This document shows, piece by piece, positions 8,084 through 18,349 of a stretch of 64,000 nt of DNA. Location: the NCBI RefSeq assembly GCF_000716595.1, contig NZ_JNXC01000019.1, forward strand, positions 1-64,000. Reading direction: 5' to 3'. Every line of letters begins with the position of its first letter. Within the stretch, counting starts at the first letter, position 1. Source of the DNA: Saccharothrix sp. NRRL B-16314. Its GTDB lineage: Bacteria; Actinomycetota; Actinomycetes; Mycobacteriales; Pseudonocardiaceae. The translations under genes and the position numbers were made by a program. The notes beneath the pieces were generated by a model. That model made no database searches. It saw nothing but the letters and a program-made list of their open reading frames with translations, and was not told the origin of the DNA.

Positions 8084-11000
8084 TCATCGTGAACAGCTCG
8101 ATGGCTGTCCTTCGGTGGAGTTCGTGAGTTTGTGGCACAGCTTGTCGATCGCGGTGTCGGGGTCGGTGTGCCACAGGGCGATGGTGCTGTCGGCTCCGGC
8201 GGTTGCCAGGGTTTTGCCGTCGGGGCTCCAAGCGAGGGCGGTCACCGGGCCTGGCTGGCCGGTGAGGGTAGCCCAGCGGGTGCGGGTGGCGAGGTCCCAC
8301 AGGGTGGTGGTGCCATCAGTGGCTCCGGTGGCGAGCAGTGTGCCGTCCGGACTGACCTCGGCGCGCCACACCTCCGAGGTGTGGCCGGTGAGGCGGCCGA
8401 CCTCCTGCCATGTGGTGGTGTCCCAGAGGATCACTTCGGAGTCGCCGCCGATGGTGGCGAGGAGTCTGCCGTCGGGGGTGGGCGCGATGGCGGCGACCGG
8501 TCTGCGGTGGCCCTGCAAGTCTTTGATCGGGCTTCCGGTGTCGGTGTCGACGATCGTCAGTTGACTGCCCATATCGGCCAGGACGAGTCGAGAGCTGCCC
8601 GGCAGGAACGCGGCACCGGTGAACTGGTTGCTGTACTGCTGCCGCATCACGGATCTGACCGCGTTGGGCTCGTCGACGTCCCCGATCACAATGGGCAGGC
8701 TTGCGCTGATTGCCAGGACGTGGCGTTGGTCGTCGGCGAAGGCCGCCACGTGCGCACGCATGGCGGGCGAGGGCCAGCCGGGGACGGGCAACTGCACCGT
8801 TCTGCCGCTGCCCACGTCGTGGACGGTGACGGGATTGCCGGGTGTGCTCAGGACCAGGCGTCTGCCGTCAGGGCTGAACCAGCCACCGGCGTTGCCGTCG
8901 GCGAGATCGCGTGAGTCGGCTCGCCGCAGGTCTGGGGTGGTATGCCAAGTGGTGAGCGTGCCGGTGTCCTGGAACGTACGCAGCGTTTCGGGCCCGTCGA
9001 AACGCAGGTCGGTGATGTCGTGTCCGGCTGCGGTGGGCAGTTGGTCGGCCGACCAGACGAACAGGCCGCTGGTGCTTGCTGCGATGAGCGTGCCTTCCTG
9101 GGCGAACTCCGGTGCCCAGACCCCTGAAAGGTCAGGGCGGTCACCGTGTGGAGGGTCGTCCACCTGCAGTTCGGGCAGGGGCATGCGGTTGACCACGTCC
9201 CAGAGGGCGAGTCGGCCGTCCTCTCCGCCGGAGGCCAAGAGCCGGCCGTCCGGGCTGAAGGCGACACCGTACGCACCACCCGCATGGCGAGCTGCGACTG
9301 CGACCTTGGTGCGCGTGGTCACGTCCCACAGGACCACCTCACCGCGTTCGTCCCCGACGGCGAGGAGGTCGCCGACAGGCGTGAAGTCCAATGCGACAGG
9401 CCTCTGCTCCACAGGCAGCCGCGCTACGCGAGCACGGGTCGACAGGTCCCACAACCCGACCTCACCGGCAGAATCGGTCACAGCGAGGATGCGACTGTCA
9501 TCAGTGAAGGCAGGCGGCATGTAGCCGTAGCCGTCGGCCTCCAGCTCACCGATGCGGCCGCCGGTCGTGATGTCCCACAGCGTCGTTACAGGGCCCACTC
9601 CGCTCACGGCCAGCGTGCGACCGTCGGGACTCGTCGCGAACATCGCCCAACCGTCGGAACCGACCTTCATGCTGCGCACGCGTTTGCCGTCAGGCAGTCG
9701 CAGGAAGGTAATGCGCCCGGATCCTTCGGCGATCACGAGCGTCTGCCCATCGGCGGTGAACTGGAGGTTGCCGGTTCTGTCGGGCGGTCCGGACACCGGG
9801 AACTCCGCAATGTGCTTCAGGGTGTCGGTCGCCAGGAGGACAACCTTCTCCTCCCCGTGGATCGCGATGCGGCTCCCGTCCGGGCTGATCGCGGTAGCGG
9901 CCCCCCACTGGGCGGTCAGCGGGGATGCTGCGGTGATCCCCCTGCCGGGTGACAGCGGCTGTGAGGAGGCTGCTGCGGGCCTCGACGGTCGGATACGCCC
10001 GGTAGGCGGCCAAGGCGTTGCGGGAAGCCTCGGCAGAGTGGGCGGCGGCGCGCGTGGCCAGGTTGCGTGACAGGTCCATCCGGTCAGCGAGGCGGCGTTG
10101 CCGCACGACGGGAATCGCGACGGCGGTGGCGATTATCAGCAGGGCGACCACGGCGGCGGCCAGCAGACGCCGCCGTAGGCGCACGGACCGGTGCGCGCGG
10201 GCCTCGGCTGCGGTGCTGTGGTCGAGGAAGTCCCGTTCGCCCGCGGTCAGGGCCGGCCGGGCGCGGTTTACCCAGTCGACGGTGGTCGCCAGGCGGGTGG
10301 TGCGGAACAGGGTGCCGGGGTCGCGGTCCAGCTCGTGCCAGGTGGCGGCGGCCTTGATGAGGTGGCGCTGGGTACGCAGGCCGGCGCGGTCCTCGTCGAG
10401 CCAGCCGCGCAGTCTCGGCCAGGCGTGGAACAGCGCCTCGTGCGTGATGTCGACCTCGGCGCCGGTCAGGGTGATCAGCCGGGCATCGGCCAGCGCGTTG
10501 AGCACCGGTTCGACGTCGCCGTCGAGGGCGTCCAATTCCACCCGGGGGACGCGGCGCTTGGTGTCGTCGGTCCCCTCTCCGGGTGCGGTCAGTCGCAGCA
10601 GGACCTGCCGCGCGAGGTCCTGCCGGGCCGGGGACAGCTCGGCGTAGACCTGCTCTGCGGTACGGGCCAGGGCGCTGCGGATCCCGCCTGCGGCCTGGTA
10701 ACCGGTCAGCGTCAGGGTGTTGCCGCGGCGACGGCGCCACGTCTCCAACAGCGCGTGGGAGACCAGCGGCAGCGCGCCGGCGCGGCCTGCAGCGTCGGCG
10801 ACCAGTTGGGTCACCAGCGCCGACTCGACGGTGCAGCCCACCGCGGTCGCGGGACGGGTGACGGCGCGCCGGAACTCCTCGACGGTCATCACCCCCAGCA
10901 GCACCTGGGCGTCCTCCAGTGCCTCGGCCAGGTCCGGGTATCGGGCGCAGTGCGGGTAGAAGTCCGAACGCAGGCCGAGCACGACACGGACGCGGCTGGT

Positions 11001-11771
11001 GGCGGCCTGCGCGGCGGTGAGCAGGAGCGCGATGAACGCCGACCGCGCGTCGTGGTCGCGGCAGAGGGTGAAGACCTCCTCGAACTGGTCGACCACGACT
11101 ACCAGGTCCGCGCCGTCCGGCTGGTCGAGCAGCAGCTCGCGGGCCACCAGGTGCAGGGCGCGCGGATCCTCGACGAGGTCTGCGTTCAGGCGTCCAGCCG
11201 GGCGGCCGGTCAGCCCGGAGAGGTGCACGGCCAACTCCTCCACCGGGTCGGGCCCAGGCGTGAGCACGACACGCCGCCCGGCGGGGAAAGCAGGCAGCAG
11301 GCCTGCCCGCAGCACCGAGGACTTGCCCTCGCCGGAGGCGCCGAACAACGCCAGGAACCGCTGCCGCGACAGACGGGCGACCAGCTTGTCGACCACCGCC
11401 TCGCGGCCGGCGAACCGGTCGGCGTCCTCGGTGCCGAACGCCGCCAACCCGACGTAAGGCGCGGGCCCGTCGACCTGTCGTGGTGGTGCGGGCCGCGCCT
11501 CGCAGGCCACCTCGGCGGCCACCGCCTGCCAGCGCCGGCGCCACGCGTCCTCGTCACCCTCGCACGCCCGTACGAAGGCGAGGGTGATGTCCAGGCCAGG
11601 CAGCCTGCGGCCGCCGGCGGCGTCGGACAACGCCGACGACGAGTAGTGCGCGCGCCGGGCCAGCTCGCGGTAGGCCGGTCCGCCCGCCGCCGCGCGCAGC
11701 GCCCTCAGATCGGCGGCGAACGCGGTCAACGGGCCACCGTCGAGATCCAGCGGTCGCTCCGCACGCGGCAC
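8084..11771 (-). pseudogene. XRE / nSTAND1 NTPase / WD40 protein, one gene split by a single-base frameshift
   Basis: The N-terminal part reads from 11771 with an XRE-type helix-turn-helix (residues ~15-90). An nSTAND1 ATPase follows, with Walker A FGASGEGKSS near 143-151 and Walker B DLVVVVDQFEEVF. A membrane helix comes next (RRLLAAAVVALLIIATAVAI). At 9938-9942 a run of five G (minus strand) shifts the frame. Removing one G restores TRQGITAASPLTAQW and joins it to about 590 residues of WD40 blades ending at 8084. The GTG at 11771 is preferred to the one at 11780 because GGGGGAGG ends 9 bp before it. Sequencing error, slippage or true inactivation cannot be told apart here. Confidence 0.8.
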
Positions 11772-11904
11772 GACGAACACCCTCCCCCAGGTTGTGGATC
11801 ACCGATTGTCCGGTCGTCGTTGTCCGCCGTCCACGCGCTCGACGGCGGACAACCCCATCGGCCTACACACGACACGGCACACGACAACGAACCCGGAGGC
11901 AGCG

Positions 11905-12702
11905 GTGGAACTGAGAGTGCTTGGCGCGGTTCGTGCCCGGTCGGAGAGCGGACCGGTGAACCTCGGACACGCCCGCCAACGGAGCGTCCTGGCGGTGCTG
12001 CTGATCGAGCCGAACGAACCACACCCGATCAACCAGCTGGCCGACCGCGTGTGGGGCAACGCACTGCCGCACACGGCGCACAACACCCTGTACGGCTACC
12101 TGCACCGACTGCGGCGCGCGCTGACGACCGACGGACCGCGCATCGTGCGAACGAGCGGCGGCTACACCCTCGAGGTCGATGAGATGGCGGTGGACCTGCA
12201 CCGCTTCCGAAGTCTCGTTCGACGAGCACGGACGGCCGAGGACGAACAGGCGTTCGCCCTGCTGGACGACGCACTCGACCTGTGCCGGGGCAGTGCGTTG
12301 ACCGGCGTCGACTCACCGTGGCTGGACCAGGTGCGGCACATCCTGGAGCGGGAGCGGACGAGCGCCGGCCTGCACCGCAACGACCTCGGACTGCGGTTGG
12401 GGCGGCACCACGCGCTGCTCGCCGAGGTTTCGGCCCAGGCCGAGGCTGATCCGCTGGACGAATGCCTCGCCGGGCAGCTGATGCTGACCTTGTACCGGTG
12501 CGGTAGGCAAGCCGAGGCGCTGCTCCACTACCAGCGAGTACGGCGGGCCTTGGCCGACGAACTCGGCGTCGTGCCAGGTCCGCAGCTGCGGCAGGTACAC
12601 CAACAGATCCTCGGCGGGCGGCCGGCTTCTGTAGCCGGGGTGCACCGTGCCACCACCGGTGAGCGAAGCTGCTCGACCAGCTTCACGACCGTCGCCGGCT
12701 GA
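11905..12702 (+). CDS. SARP/BTAD-type transcriptional regulator, probably truncated
   Basis: It starts at GTG 11905 after GGAGGCAGC. Residues 1-95 form an OmpR-type winged helix (VELRVLGAV ... NTLYGYLHRLRRAL ... GGYTLEV). Residues ~100-245 form the bacterial transcriptional activation domain, ending in LGVVPGPQLRQVHQQIL. Relatives either stop about here or continue into an NB-ARC ATPase. The last ~14 residues (SCSTSFTTVAG) are antisense IS3 sequence also present near 22500-22530, so an insertion has probably cut off an AfsR-like C-terminus. It is divergent from the XRE-STAND gene across a 133-bp gap. Confidence 0.75.
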   Translation: MELRVLGAVRARSESGPVNLGHARQRSVLAVLLIEPNEPHPINQLADRVWGNALPHTAHNTLYGYLHRLRRALTTDGPRIVRTSGGYTLEVDEMAVDLHRFRSLVRRARTAEDEQAFALLDDALDLCRGSALTGVDSPWLDQVRHILERERTSAGLHRNDLGLRLGRHHALLAEVSAQAEADPLDECLAGQLMLTLYRCGRQAEALLHYQRVRRALADELGVVPGPQLRQVHQQILGGRPASVAGVHRATTGERSCSTSFTTVAG

Positions 12703-13012
12703 ACCGGGCGGCGTCGCAGTGATCGCAGGGCAGCCAGGACAGCCTGAGTCCTTCGGCGATGCCGAACAGGCTGTCTGCTGCCGCGCCGCCGCACTCCAGG
12801 CACTCGTAATTGATCGGTTCGTCTCCGTCGGCGTCGCCGAGCGGCAGCAGGGAGCGCATGTTCGCTGCGAGCAGCAGTTGCTCCTGGCGGGCGACGGACC
12901 ACTGCTGGGTGACCGCGCCGAGCGCGCGGTTGCGAGGACCGAGGTCGATCCACTTGCACATCTGGCAGGTCCATCCACCGCGACGCAGCATGGGCAACGA
13001 GACGTCGACCAC
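12683..13012 (-). CDS. small zinc-ribbon protein
   Basis: About 109 residues with two CxxC pairs (WTCQMCKW; YECLECGG) and a third CxxC near the C-terminus (CDHCD), so one or two zinc ribbons. No signal or membrane segment. It lies directly after the Rhs relic on the same strand and overlaps the tail of the truncated regulator on the other strand. The start GTG at 13012 has no good ribosome site. Its position after an Rhs module would suit an immunity or toxin-tip remnant, but this is inference. Confidence 0.5.
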   Translation of the reverse strand: MVDVSLPMLRRGGWTCQMCKWIDLGPRNRALGAVTQQWSVARQEQLLLAANMRSLLPLGDADGDEPINYECLECGGAAADSLFGIAEGLRLSWLPCDHCDAARFSRRRS

Positions 13013-13039
13013 GGCACCACAAGCGCACCACCGTTCCCG

Positions 13040-13778
13040 CCGCAGACGGCGTGCGCGCCGGTGAGGTGACGGTGTCGAGCCGGTTCCCCTTGTCCCACGT
13101 CAGCGTTTGCTCGCCGGTGGGCAGGGTGCGGCGGGTGGTGTTGCCGGACTGGTCGTGGCCGTAGGTCGACAGCGTCTGACCGGAAGGGCCTGCGGTGGTG
13201 GCGCTGGTCAGCGAGTGTGGGCGAGGGCTGCCGCCGGTGGGGTAGGTGTAGGTCGTGGTGGTATCGCCGGTGGTGCCGGGCAGGGCGTGTCGGGTCTGGG
13301 TGGTGCGCAGTCCGCCGGGTTCGAAGGTCCAGGACGTCCAGTACGGGGTGGGGCCACCGATGTTGGCGTGGCCTTCGGTCGTGGACGGGGAGGCGGCGCA
13401 GTTGTCGGTGGCGGTCCAGGCGTGGTCCAGGCGGCGCAGGGCGTCGTAGGAATAGCACTGGGTGCGGACGGGGGCGCGCCCCTCGGGTCCTCGGGTGTTG
13501 ACCGACTTGGTGACGTTGCCGGCGTCGTCGTAGGTGTAGCGGGTGGCATCGATCTGGGGGTCTGCCAGGGCCGCGGTGAACGTGGTGCCGGCGAGTCGGC
13601 GGGTGTGCGGGTCGTAGTCGTAGGTCAGGCGGGCGCTGTTGTGCGAGGGTCCGAGAGTGAACTCGCGTGCTTCGCCGAACGGTGTGTAGAGGGCGTCGGA
13701 CACGTAGACGTTGTTGCCCGAGGTGATCGTCGGTTTGCCGTGCGAGTTGTAGTTGGTGCCGACGGCCTCGCTGACTAG
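13040..13778 (-). pseudogene. Rhs/YD-repeat protein, internal fragment
   Basis: About 245 residues in one frame show repeated YD motifs (LTYDYDPHTRRLAGT, TRYTYDDAGNVTKSV, QCYSYDALRRLDHAW, STYGHDQSGNTTRRT, TWDKGNRL). These are diagnostic of the Rhs shell that encloses polymorphic toxins. Both ends are abrupt: no N-terminal export region, no DPxG core end and no toxin domain. It is a relic of a much larger gene (often 1500-2000 residues). Confidence 0.8.
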
Positions 13779-13781
13779 ACC

Positions 13782-13990
13782 GCCACTGAGGCGACCAAGT
13801 ACGGCGTGCCGAAACTGGTCAAGAAGGGGGCATTGCCCGGCCACGGCCTCGTGATCCTCAACGTCGCCGCCTTCGGCGTCGCCGTCCACCAGCAGGGTTG
13901 GCAGGGGCGACACTGGACCTGATGGACCCTATGGGCGTGCGGGAGATGGTCGAAGCGGCGCAGCGCAACCCGGGCGACTGCATCGCCTAA
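13782..13990 (+). other. two short C-terminal tails of unknown genes
   Basis: An open tail ends at TGA 13920-13922 (reads KYGVPKLVKKGALPGHGLVI). An overlapping frame starting at ATG 13922 reads MDPMGVREMVEAAQRNPGD and stops at 13990. Codon bias is good in both, but neither has an upstream start. They look like the stumps of toxin/immunity-type genes next to the Rhs relic. Function unknown. Confidence 0.3.
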
Positions 13991-14029
13991 CGTGGGTGCG
14001 GATGACGTGAACGGATCGGTGGTGGGGAC

Positions 14030-14587
14030 ATGACGGGGCCGGACGACCGGGTCGAGGTCTGGATCGGCGACGGCCCGGTGGAGGTCGGCCGTAACAGCGT
14101 GATGCACGCCCTGTTCGAAGGTGCCGCGCCGAAGCCGGCGGCGCGGCGGATGAGGTGGTCGTTGGGGATGCCCGCCGACCTGATCTGGATGCTGGTACCG
14201 GAGTCCAGGCCGTTGTTGGCGGAGCTGGCGGCGAGGCAGTTCGAGACCGCCGTGGAGCTCGGCCGGGAGCTGCACCCGGTCGACGACACCGAGGCGGTGC
14301 TGAAGTTCTGGGCGCGGCTGGCCGAGCCCGCCCTCAAGGGCTTCCCCGACACGAGGGCGGACGCGGAGCGTTACTGCGCGTTCATCCGGTTGGTATGGGA
14401 CTTCGACTGCCCCGAGCAGGAGCGGGTTCGCCAGGTGCTCGGCTGGTACGTGCTGGAGGACATCGCCTCGACGCCCGTGCTGTGGACCGTCGAGGTGGTC
14501 GACCCCGCCTTGTTCCAGCTCATCCGGGACGAGTACGGCGACGACTTCGACCTGTCACCTGATCGGGGGGACCGTCCGACGCTCTGA
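14030..14587 (+). CDS. hypothetical cytosolic protein, possible immunity protein
   Basis: A 185-residue acidic protein starting at ATG 14030 with a G-rich ribosome site (GGTGGGGAC). It is mostly helical, with the stretch HPVDDTEAVLKFWARLAEP and an acidic C-terminus (DEYGDDFDL). No export signal. The frame is intact although its surroundings are decayed. Lone acidic proteins next to Rhs modules are often immunity proteins; that is the only basis for the suggestion. Confidence 0.65.
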   Translation: MTGPDDRVEVWIGDGPVEVGRNSVMHALFEGAAPKPAARRMRWSLGMPADLIWMLVPESRPLLAELAARQFETAVELGRELHPVDDTEAVLKFWARLAEPALKGFPDTRADAERYCAFIRLVWDFDCPEQERVRQVLGWYVLEDIASTPVLWTVEVVDPALFQLIRDEYGDDFDLSPDRGDRPTL

Positions 14588-14660
14588 GGCCGCCGACCTG
14601 CCTCACCCGTTGGTGTGAACGGTGGTCCACCCGGTCAGGGTGTCGAGGTAGCCGGGTGCC

Positions 14661-15852
14661 TGTGAGGTGTCAGAACTCTGGGACGCTGAGCTGCGGCGAT
14701 CGCGCACGCTGGACCTCCGGGGCACGATCGTGAGGTGTGTGGCGTTACGACTGCTGTACCTGATCTTCGTCCAACTCTGTGACTGGCTGGTCCTGCTCAG
14801 CCGGTCCTCCGCGGCCAAGGACGTCGAACTGCTGGTACTACGGCACGAGGTCGCCGTGCTGCGCCGGACCAACCCCCGCCCACGGTTGGACTGGCCCAAT
14901 CGCGCGGTGCTCGCCGCGCTGGTTCGCCGACTCCCCCGCCTGCTGCGCGAGCACCGGTTGGTGACACCGGGAACCATCCTGCGATGGCACCGGCGCCTGG
15001 TCGCGGAGAAGTGGACCTACCCGAACCGCACCGTGCGACCGCCGGTCGACGACACCACCGTGGCGCTGATCGAGCGCATGGCGCGGGAGAACACCGGCTG
15101 GGGTTACCGCCGGATCCAGGGTGAGCTGCTCAAGCTCGGCCACCGGGTAGCCGCCTCGACCATCCGCCGCGCGCTCAAGCGCCTACGCATCCCGCCCGCA
15201 CCCGAGCGCGACACCGACACCTCCTGCCGACAGTTCCTCCGCGCGCAGGCCGGGAGCCTTCTGGTCTGCGACTTCTTCCACGTCGACTGCGCCCTCACCC
15301 TCAAGCGCGTCTACGTGTTCTTCGTGAGGGAGGCCGCCACCCGATACGTCCACATCCTCGGCACCACCACCACCGACCCCGACGGGACATGGACCACCCA
15401 ACAAGCCCGCAATCTATTGACGGACGTCGGCGACCGGGCAGACGACTTCCGGTTCCTCATCCGCGACCGGGCCGGCCAGTTCACCGCCTCGTTCGACGCG
15501 GCACTCTCCGGCGCAGGCATCCACGTCGTGAAGACCCCGCCACGGTGTCCACGAGCCAACGCCCACGCCGAACGCTTCGTCGGCACCGTCAGACGCGAAG
15601 CCACCGACCGACTGCTCATCAACAACCAACACCACCCCCGGACCGTGCTGAACCGCTACACGACCCACTACAACCACCACAGACCACACCAAGCCCTACA
15701 ACTCACACCACCACGACCAGACCACCCAACCGCAGAGCCAGGCCGCACCTCGATACGCCGCCGACCAGTCCTCGGCGGCCTGATCAACGAGTACGAACCC
15801 ACAGCCGCCTAACCGCAAGTCAGGCCCTGTGGCCGACTATTGGCACCCCACA
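14661..15852 (+). mobile_element. intact insertion sequence with DDE integrase-type transposase
   Basis: About 1.19 kb bounded by imperfect terminal repeats TGTGAGGTGTCA (14661-14672) and the complement of TGTGGGGTGCCA (15841-15852), 10 of 12 matching. One transposase gene fills it. It has inserted next to an IS630 relic (15853-16014). A fragment of a second copy is at 121-282. No target duplication is obvious. Confidence 0.75.
14739..15812 (+). CDS. DDE integrase-core transposase
   Basis: About 357 residues from GTG 14739; upstream in-frame starts at 14730 and 14667 are possible. A helical region with ELLVLRHEVAVLRR is followed by an HTH_21-like region (ENTGWGYRRIQGELLKLG). Next comes a complete rve catalytic core with Asp in VCDFFHVD, Asp in LIRDRAGQF and Glu in NAHAERFVGTVRRE. 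The C-terminal YNHHRPHQALQ is typical of the family. All catalytic residues are present, so it may be active. Confidence 0.9.
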   Translation: MALRLLYLIFVQLCDWLVLLSRSSAAKDVELLVLRHEVAVLRRTNPRPRLDWPNRAVLAALVRRLPRLLREHRLVTPGTILRWHRRLVAEKWTYPNRTVRPPVDDTTVALIERMARENTGWGYRRIQGELLKLGHRVAASTIRRALKRLRIPPAPERDTDTSCRQFLRAQAGSLLVCDFFHVDCALTLKRVYVFFVREAATRYVHILGTTTTDPDGTWTTQQARNLLTDVGDRADDFRFLIRDRAGQFTASFDAALSGAGIHVVKTPPRCPRANAHAERFVGTVRREATDRLLINNQHHPRTVLNRYTTHYNHHRPHQALQLTPPRPDHPTAEPGRTSIRRRPVLGGLINEYEPTAA

Positions 15853-16014
15853 AGGCCCGCCACCAGGTGCCCACCGACCGTTCAGAGACCCCGAACACCT
15901 CCGCGGCCTGCCGATAGCCCTCGACTTCCCGGACTCCAACGCGGCTACCACCCGCAACCGCAGAACCTCACGCTCCGCAGGCGATAACCGGTGCGCACTC
16001 TCGACCTCGATCAC
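15853..16014 (-). pseudogene. IS630-type N-terminal fragment
   Basis: The start reads HRLSPAEREVLRLRVVAALE. After a frame change it continues EGYRQAAEVFGVSERSVGTW, the N-terminal helix-turn-helix of IS630-type transposases. It is cut at 15853 by the right end of the neighbouring IS and has a frameshift, so it is inactive. Confidence 0.75.
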
Positions 16015-16268
16015 GGGTGATCAACCTACAGGAAGGTGATCACTTTCGACTCAATAATCCAATTCTGCTGGAAAACTTTCCTGGTCTACCGGTATCCCTT
16101 GTTCGACGACTCTAGTGTTCACCGAGGATCGAGCCCGGTTCGGCAACGATGTGCACATGGGAGTGGCCAGCCAGGATCTATTGGGCCGGCCTTGACCTTC
16201 CGTCACTGCCCCGTGTTCGCTACGTTCATTCTTGGCTCGACAAATACACGAACAGGGGGAATTGGGTA

Positions 16269-17546
16269 ATGATGCATTCCATGCGACCCGCTATCAGCGT
16301 CGGCAGATCACTCGTAGCGGTGACCGCTACGGCGGCCACCGTAGCGGTCACCGCCGTGGCCTTTGCAGCCTCGTCGGTTGCTGCGGCACCTGCCAATACG
16401 ATGGCGCTCGTGCCCGGCGACACCTGTACGGCGGCCGATCTCGGCACACGCCATCCGTACATCAAGACCACCGAGGCGTCCCCGACGATCACCCACTTCA
16501 AGGGCTGGTACGTCACCCAGGGCACCACAGGCTCCCAGACCGTCACCACCAGCACCGAGACCGTCATCTCGGTCTCCGTCACCGGCACCGTCGAAGGGGA
16601 CTTCGGCATCGAGGCCCTCCAGAAGGCTGGCGCGAAGCTGGGCCTTGAGGTCAAGGTCACCTACACCTCCTCCAGCAGCGAGTCGAACGCGGTCACGTGG
16701 AACTTCAGTCAACCCGCCTACTACGGCGTCTACAAGGGCACCAAGAAGGTCACCGGCACCTACGGAAGCCTTAACTGCAACCGTGTCCAGCAGAGCGGCG
16801 GCAGCTGGGCGTTGAAGTGGATCGAGGGGCCCGGGAGCGGGAGTTTCACCACCTACACCACCCTTGAGGAAGGCGTGGTGCGCTGCGAGGACACGGTGCC
16901 CGCCAACAGCATCATGGCCAGGGCGCAGGACCTCCTCGACTGCGGCTCGCCCACCGCGCGGGCTGAGCATCCGGCGGGTGCGGTGGCACCGACGGCGAAG
17001 CAGACGCGGGACCGTCTCGTGCAGTACCTGGCCCCGACCGCCGGTGCCACGTCCGCCGGGCAGCCCAACGCGGCCGGGAGCAGCGTGCGGGCCGCTCTCG
17101 ACTGCGCGGCCGGCGTCTACAGGATCGACGTCCCCGGCCAGCCCTTGAACTGGAGCGCACCGCTCCTGACCAACGACGGCATCCGCCTGCGCAAGTCGAC
17201 GATCTTCAGCGCCCACCTGGACAACTGGCGGCTGTGCAACGTGACGGAGAACAACGGGATCCTTGAGGCGTCCCTGTGGAACTGGGGCAACGGCGGATGT
17301 GCGACCATCCCGGCGGGCAGCGCCAACCTGGAGCGGGCCAACCTCACGACGGCCAGCTGCGTGGAGGACGACCTCCAGCGGTTCTACATCTACCGTGACG
17401 TACCCGGCAGCTCGAGGATCGGTGTGCAGAACAAGTACACCGGCTCCATGATGGGCTACGACCGGTACGCGGACGGGGAGTTGATCCGCCAGTATTCCAG
17501 CGGCAGGCAGGATGGCACGGGTACCTTCGCCCTGACCGGAGTCTGA
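16269..17546 (+). CDS. exported two-domain protein, possible pore-forming/lectin type
   Basis: A 425-residue protein from ATG 16269 with AGGGGG upstream. Residues 1-42 are a long Sec signal peptide. Residues ~55-215 are Ser/Thr-rich alternating beta strands (QTVTTSTETVISVSVTGTV, KVTYTSSSSESN), like the membrane-spanning and sheath strands of aerolysin-type proteins. A linker follows (~215-285). The C-terminal ~140 residues hold cysteines and blocks such as SSRIGVQNKYTGSMMGYDRY that suggest a ricin-type beta-trefoil lectin. The role is inferred from build; no specific family was recognised. The upstream 250 bp is relatively AT-rich and probably holds its promoter. Confidence 0.75.
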   Translation: MMHSMRPAISVGRSLVAVTATAATVAVTAVAFAASSVAAAPANTMALVPGDTCTAADLGTRHPYIKTTEASPTITHFKGWYVTQGTTGSQTVTTSTETVISVSVTGTVEGDFGIEALQKAGAKLGLEVKVTYTSSSSESNAVTWNFSQPAYYGVYKGTKKVTGTYGSLNCNRVQQSGGSWALKWIEGPGSGSFTTYTTLEEGVVRCEDTVPANSIMARAQDLLDCGSPTARAEHPAGAVAPTAKQTRDRLVQYLAPTAGATSAGQPNAAGSSVRAALDCAAGVYRIDVPGQPLNWSAPLLTNDGIRLRKSTIFSAHLDNWRLCNVTENNGILEASLWNWGNGGCATIPAGSANLERANLTTASCVEDDLQRFYIYRDVPGSSRIGVQNKYTGSMMGYDRYADGELIRQYSSGRQDGTGTFALTGV

Positions 17547-17630
17547 CTGCCTCCGCCCGAGAGCGGCGCGGTTCCGCACGTAACCCAGGGCCTCCTGGTT
17601 TCGTGCGGGCCGCGGCTTCTCAACTCCCAT

Positions 17631-17775
17631 TTAGTACGACAACGACAGGTCGTGATGCCCGCGTTTCCGGTGGTGGCTGATCCGGGCGCGGGCTTGGCTT
17701 GTTCGTCGCCATGTCGACCAGTGCAGGATGTGGTCGGCGGTGTGGGTGACGCGGATGACGAGCCGGTTCCATAAT
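17631..17775 (-). pseudogene. C-terminal relic of an IS transposase
   Basis: The tail reads ADHILHWSTWRRTSQARARI and ends LSLSY before TAA. The W(S)xWRRxxQARAR pattern is typical of the end of a common group of actinobacterial transposases. It joins directly to the IS3-like relic on its right. Confidence 0.55.
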
Positions 17776-18258
17776 CGGCGGCGTCCTTGAGGATCCTCCA
17801 GACGGCGGAGGCGGCGACTTTGATGCCGAGTACGAGGAGTTCGCCATGGATGCGGCGGTAGCCCCAGGTGGGATTCTCCCGTGCCAGGCGCAGCACCAGG
17901 AGCCGGATGGAGCGGACGGTTCGTGGACGGCCGCGGTGCTTGGGTCGGGACTGGGCCGCGTGGCGGCGGGCGAGAAGATCCCGGTGCCAGCACAGGACGT
18001 CTCCGGACGCACCAGTAGTCGCAGTCGACGAAGCGCGTCGATCGGAAGTCGGTGTAGCAGCGCTGCGAGGAACACCCGGTCGCCGGGGGAGAAGCGCGGA
18101 CGGGCGTCACCGAGTTGCCGTTCCAGGACGGTGATCTGGTGCCGTAGCGCCGGGATCTCCACGTCCTTGTCCCGAGCACTCATAGGCACAGGCGCAGCAA
18201 CGCGAACGCGTTGGTCACACCGAGGCAGGCCAGTCGGAGCAGCACAGCTGGTCATCAT
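17776..18258 (-). pseudogene. degenerate IS3-like transposase, N-terminal half
   Basis: It is clearly related to the intact gene at 48962-50059: ALRHQITVLERQLGDARPRF and RLARENPTWGYRRIHGELLV are near-identical, but in different frames. It is cut off before the catalytic core. The frameshift and truncation make it non-functional. Confidence 0.8.
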
Positions 18259-18349
18259 GCCGTGCTGGTCGACGTCACAGCGGATGGCGGCCGGTCCGCG
18301 AACGCTCGACTTCCCTTGAGCTTCATACGTCCTCTACCTGCATGGATGA

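Noticed and set aside
10191..12182. 663-codon plus-strand frame across the XRE-STAND gene
   Set aside because: Antisense of a real gene, low-complexity composition, and it runs through the divergent promoter region.
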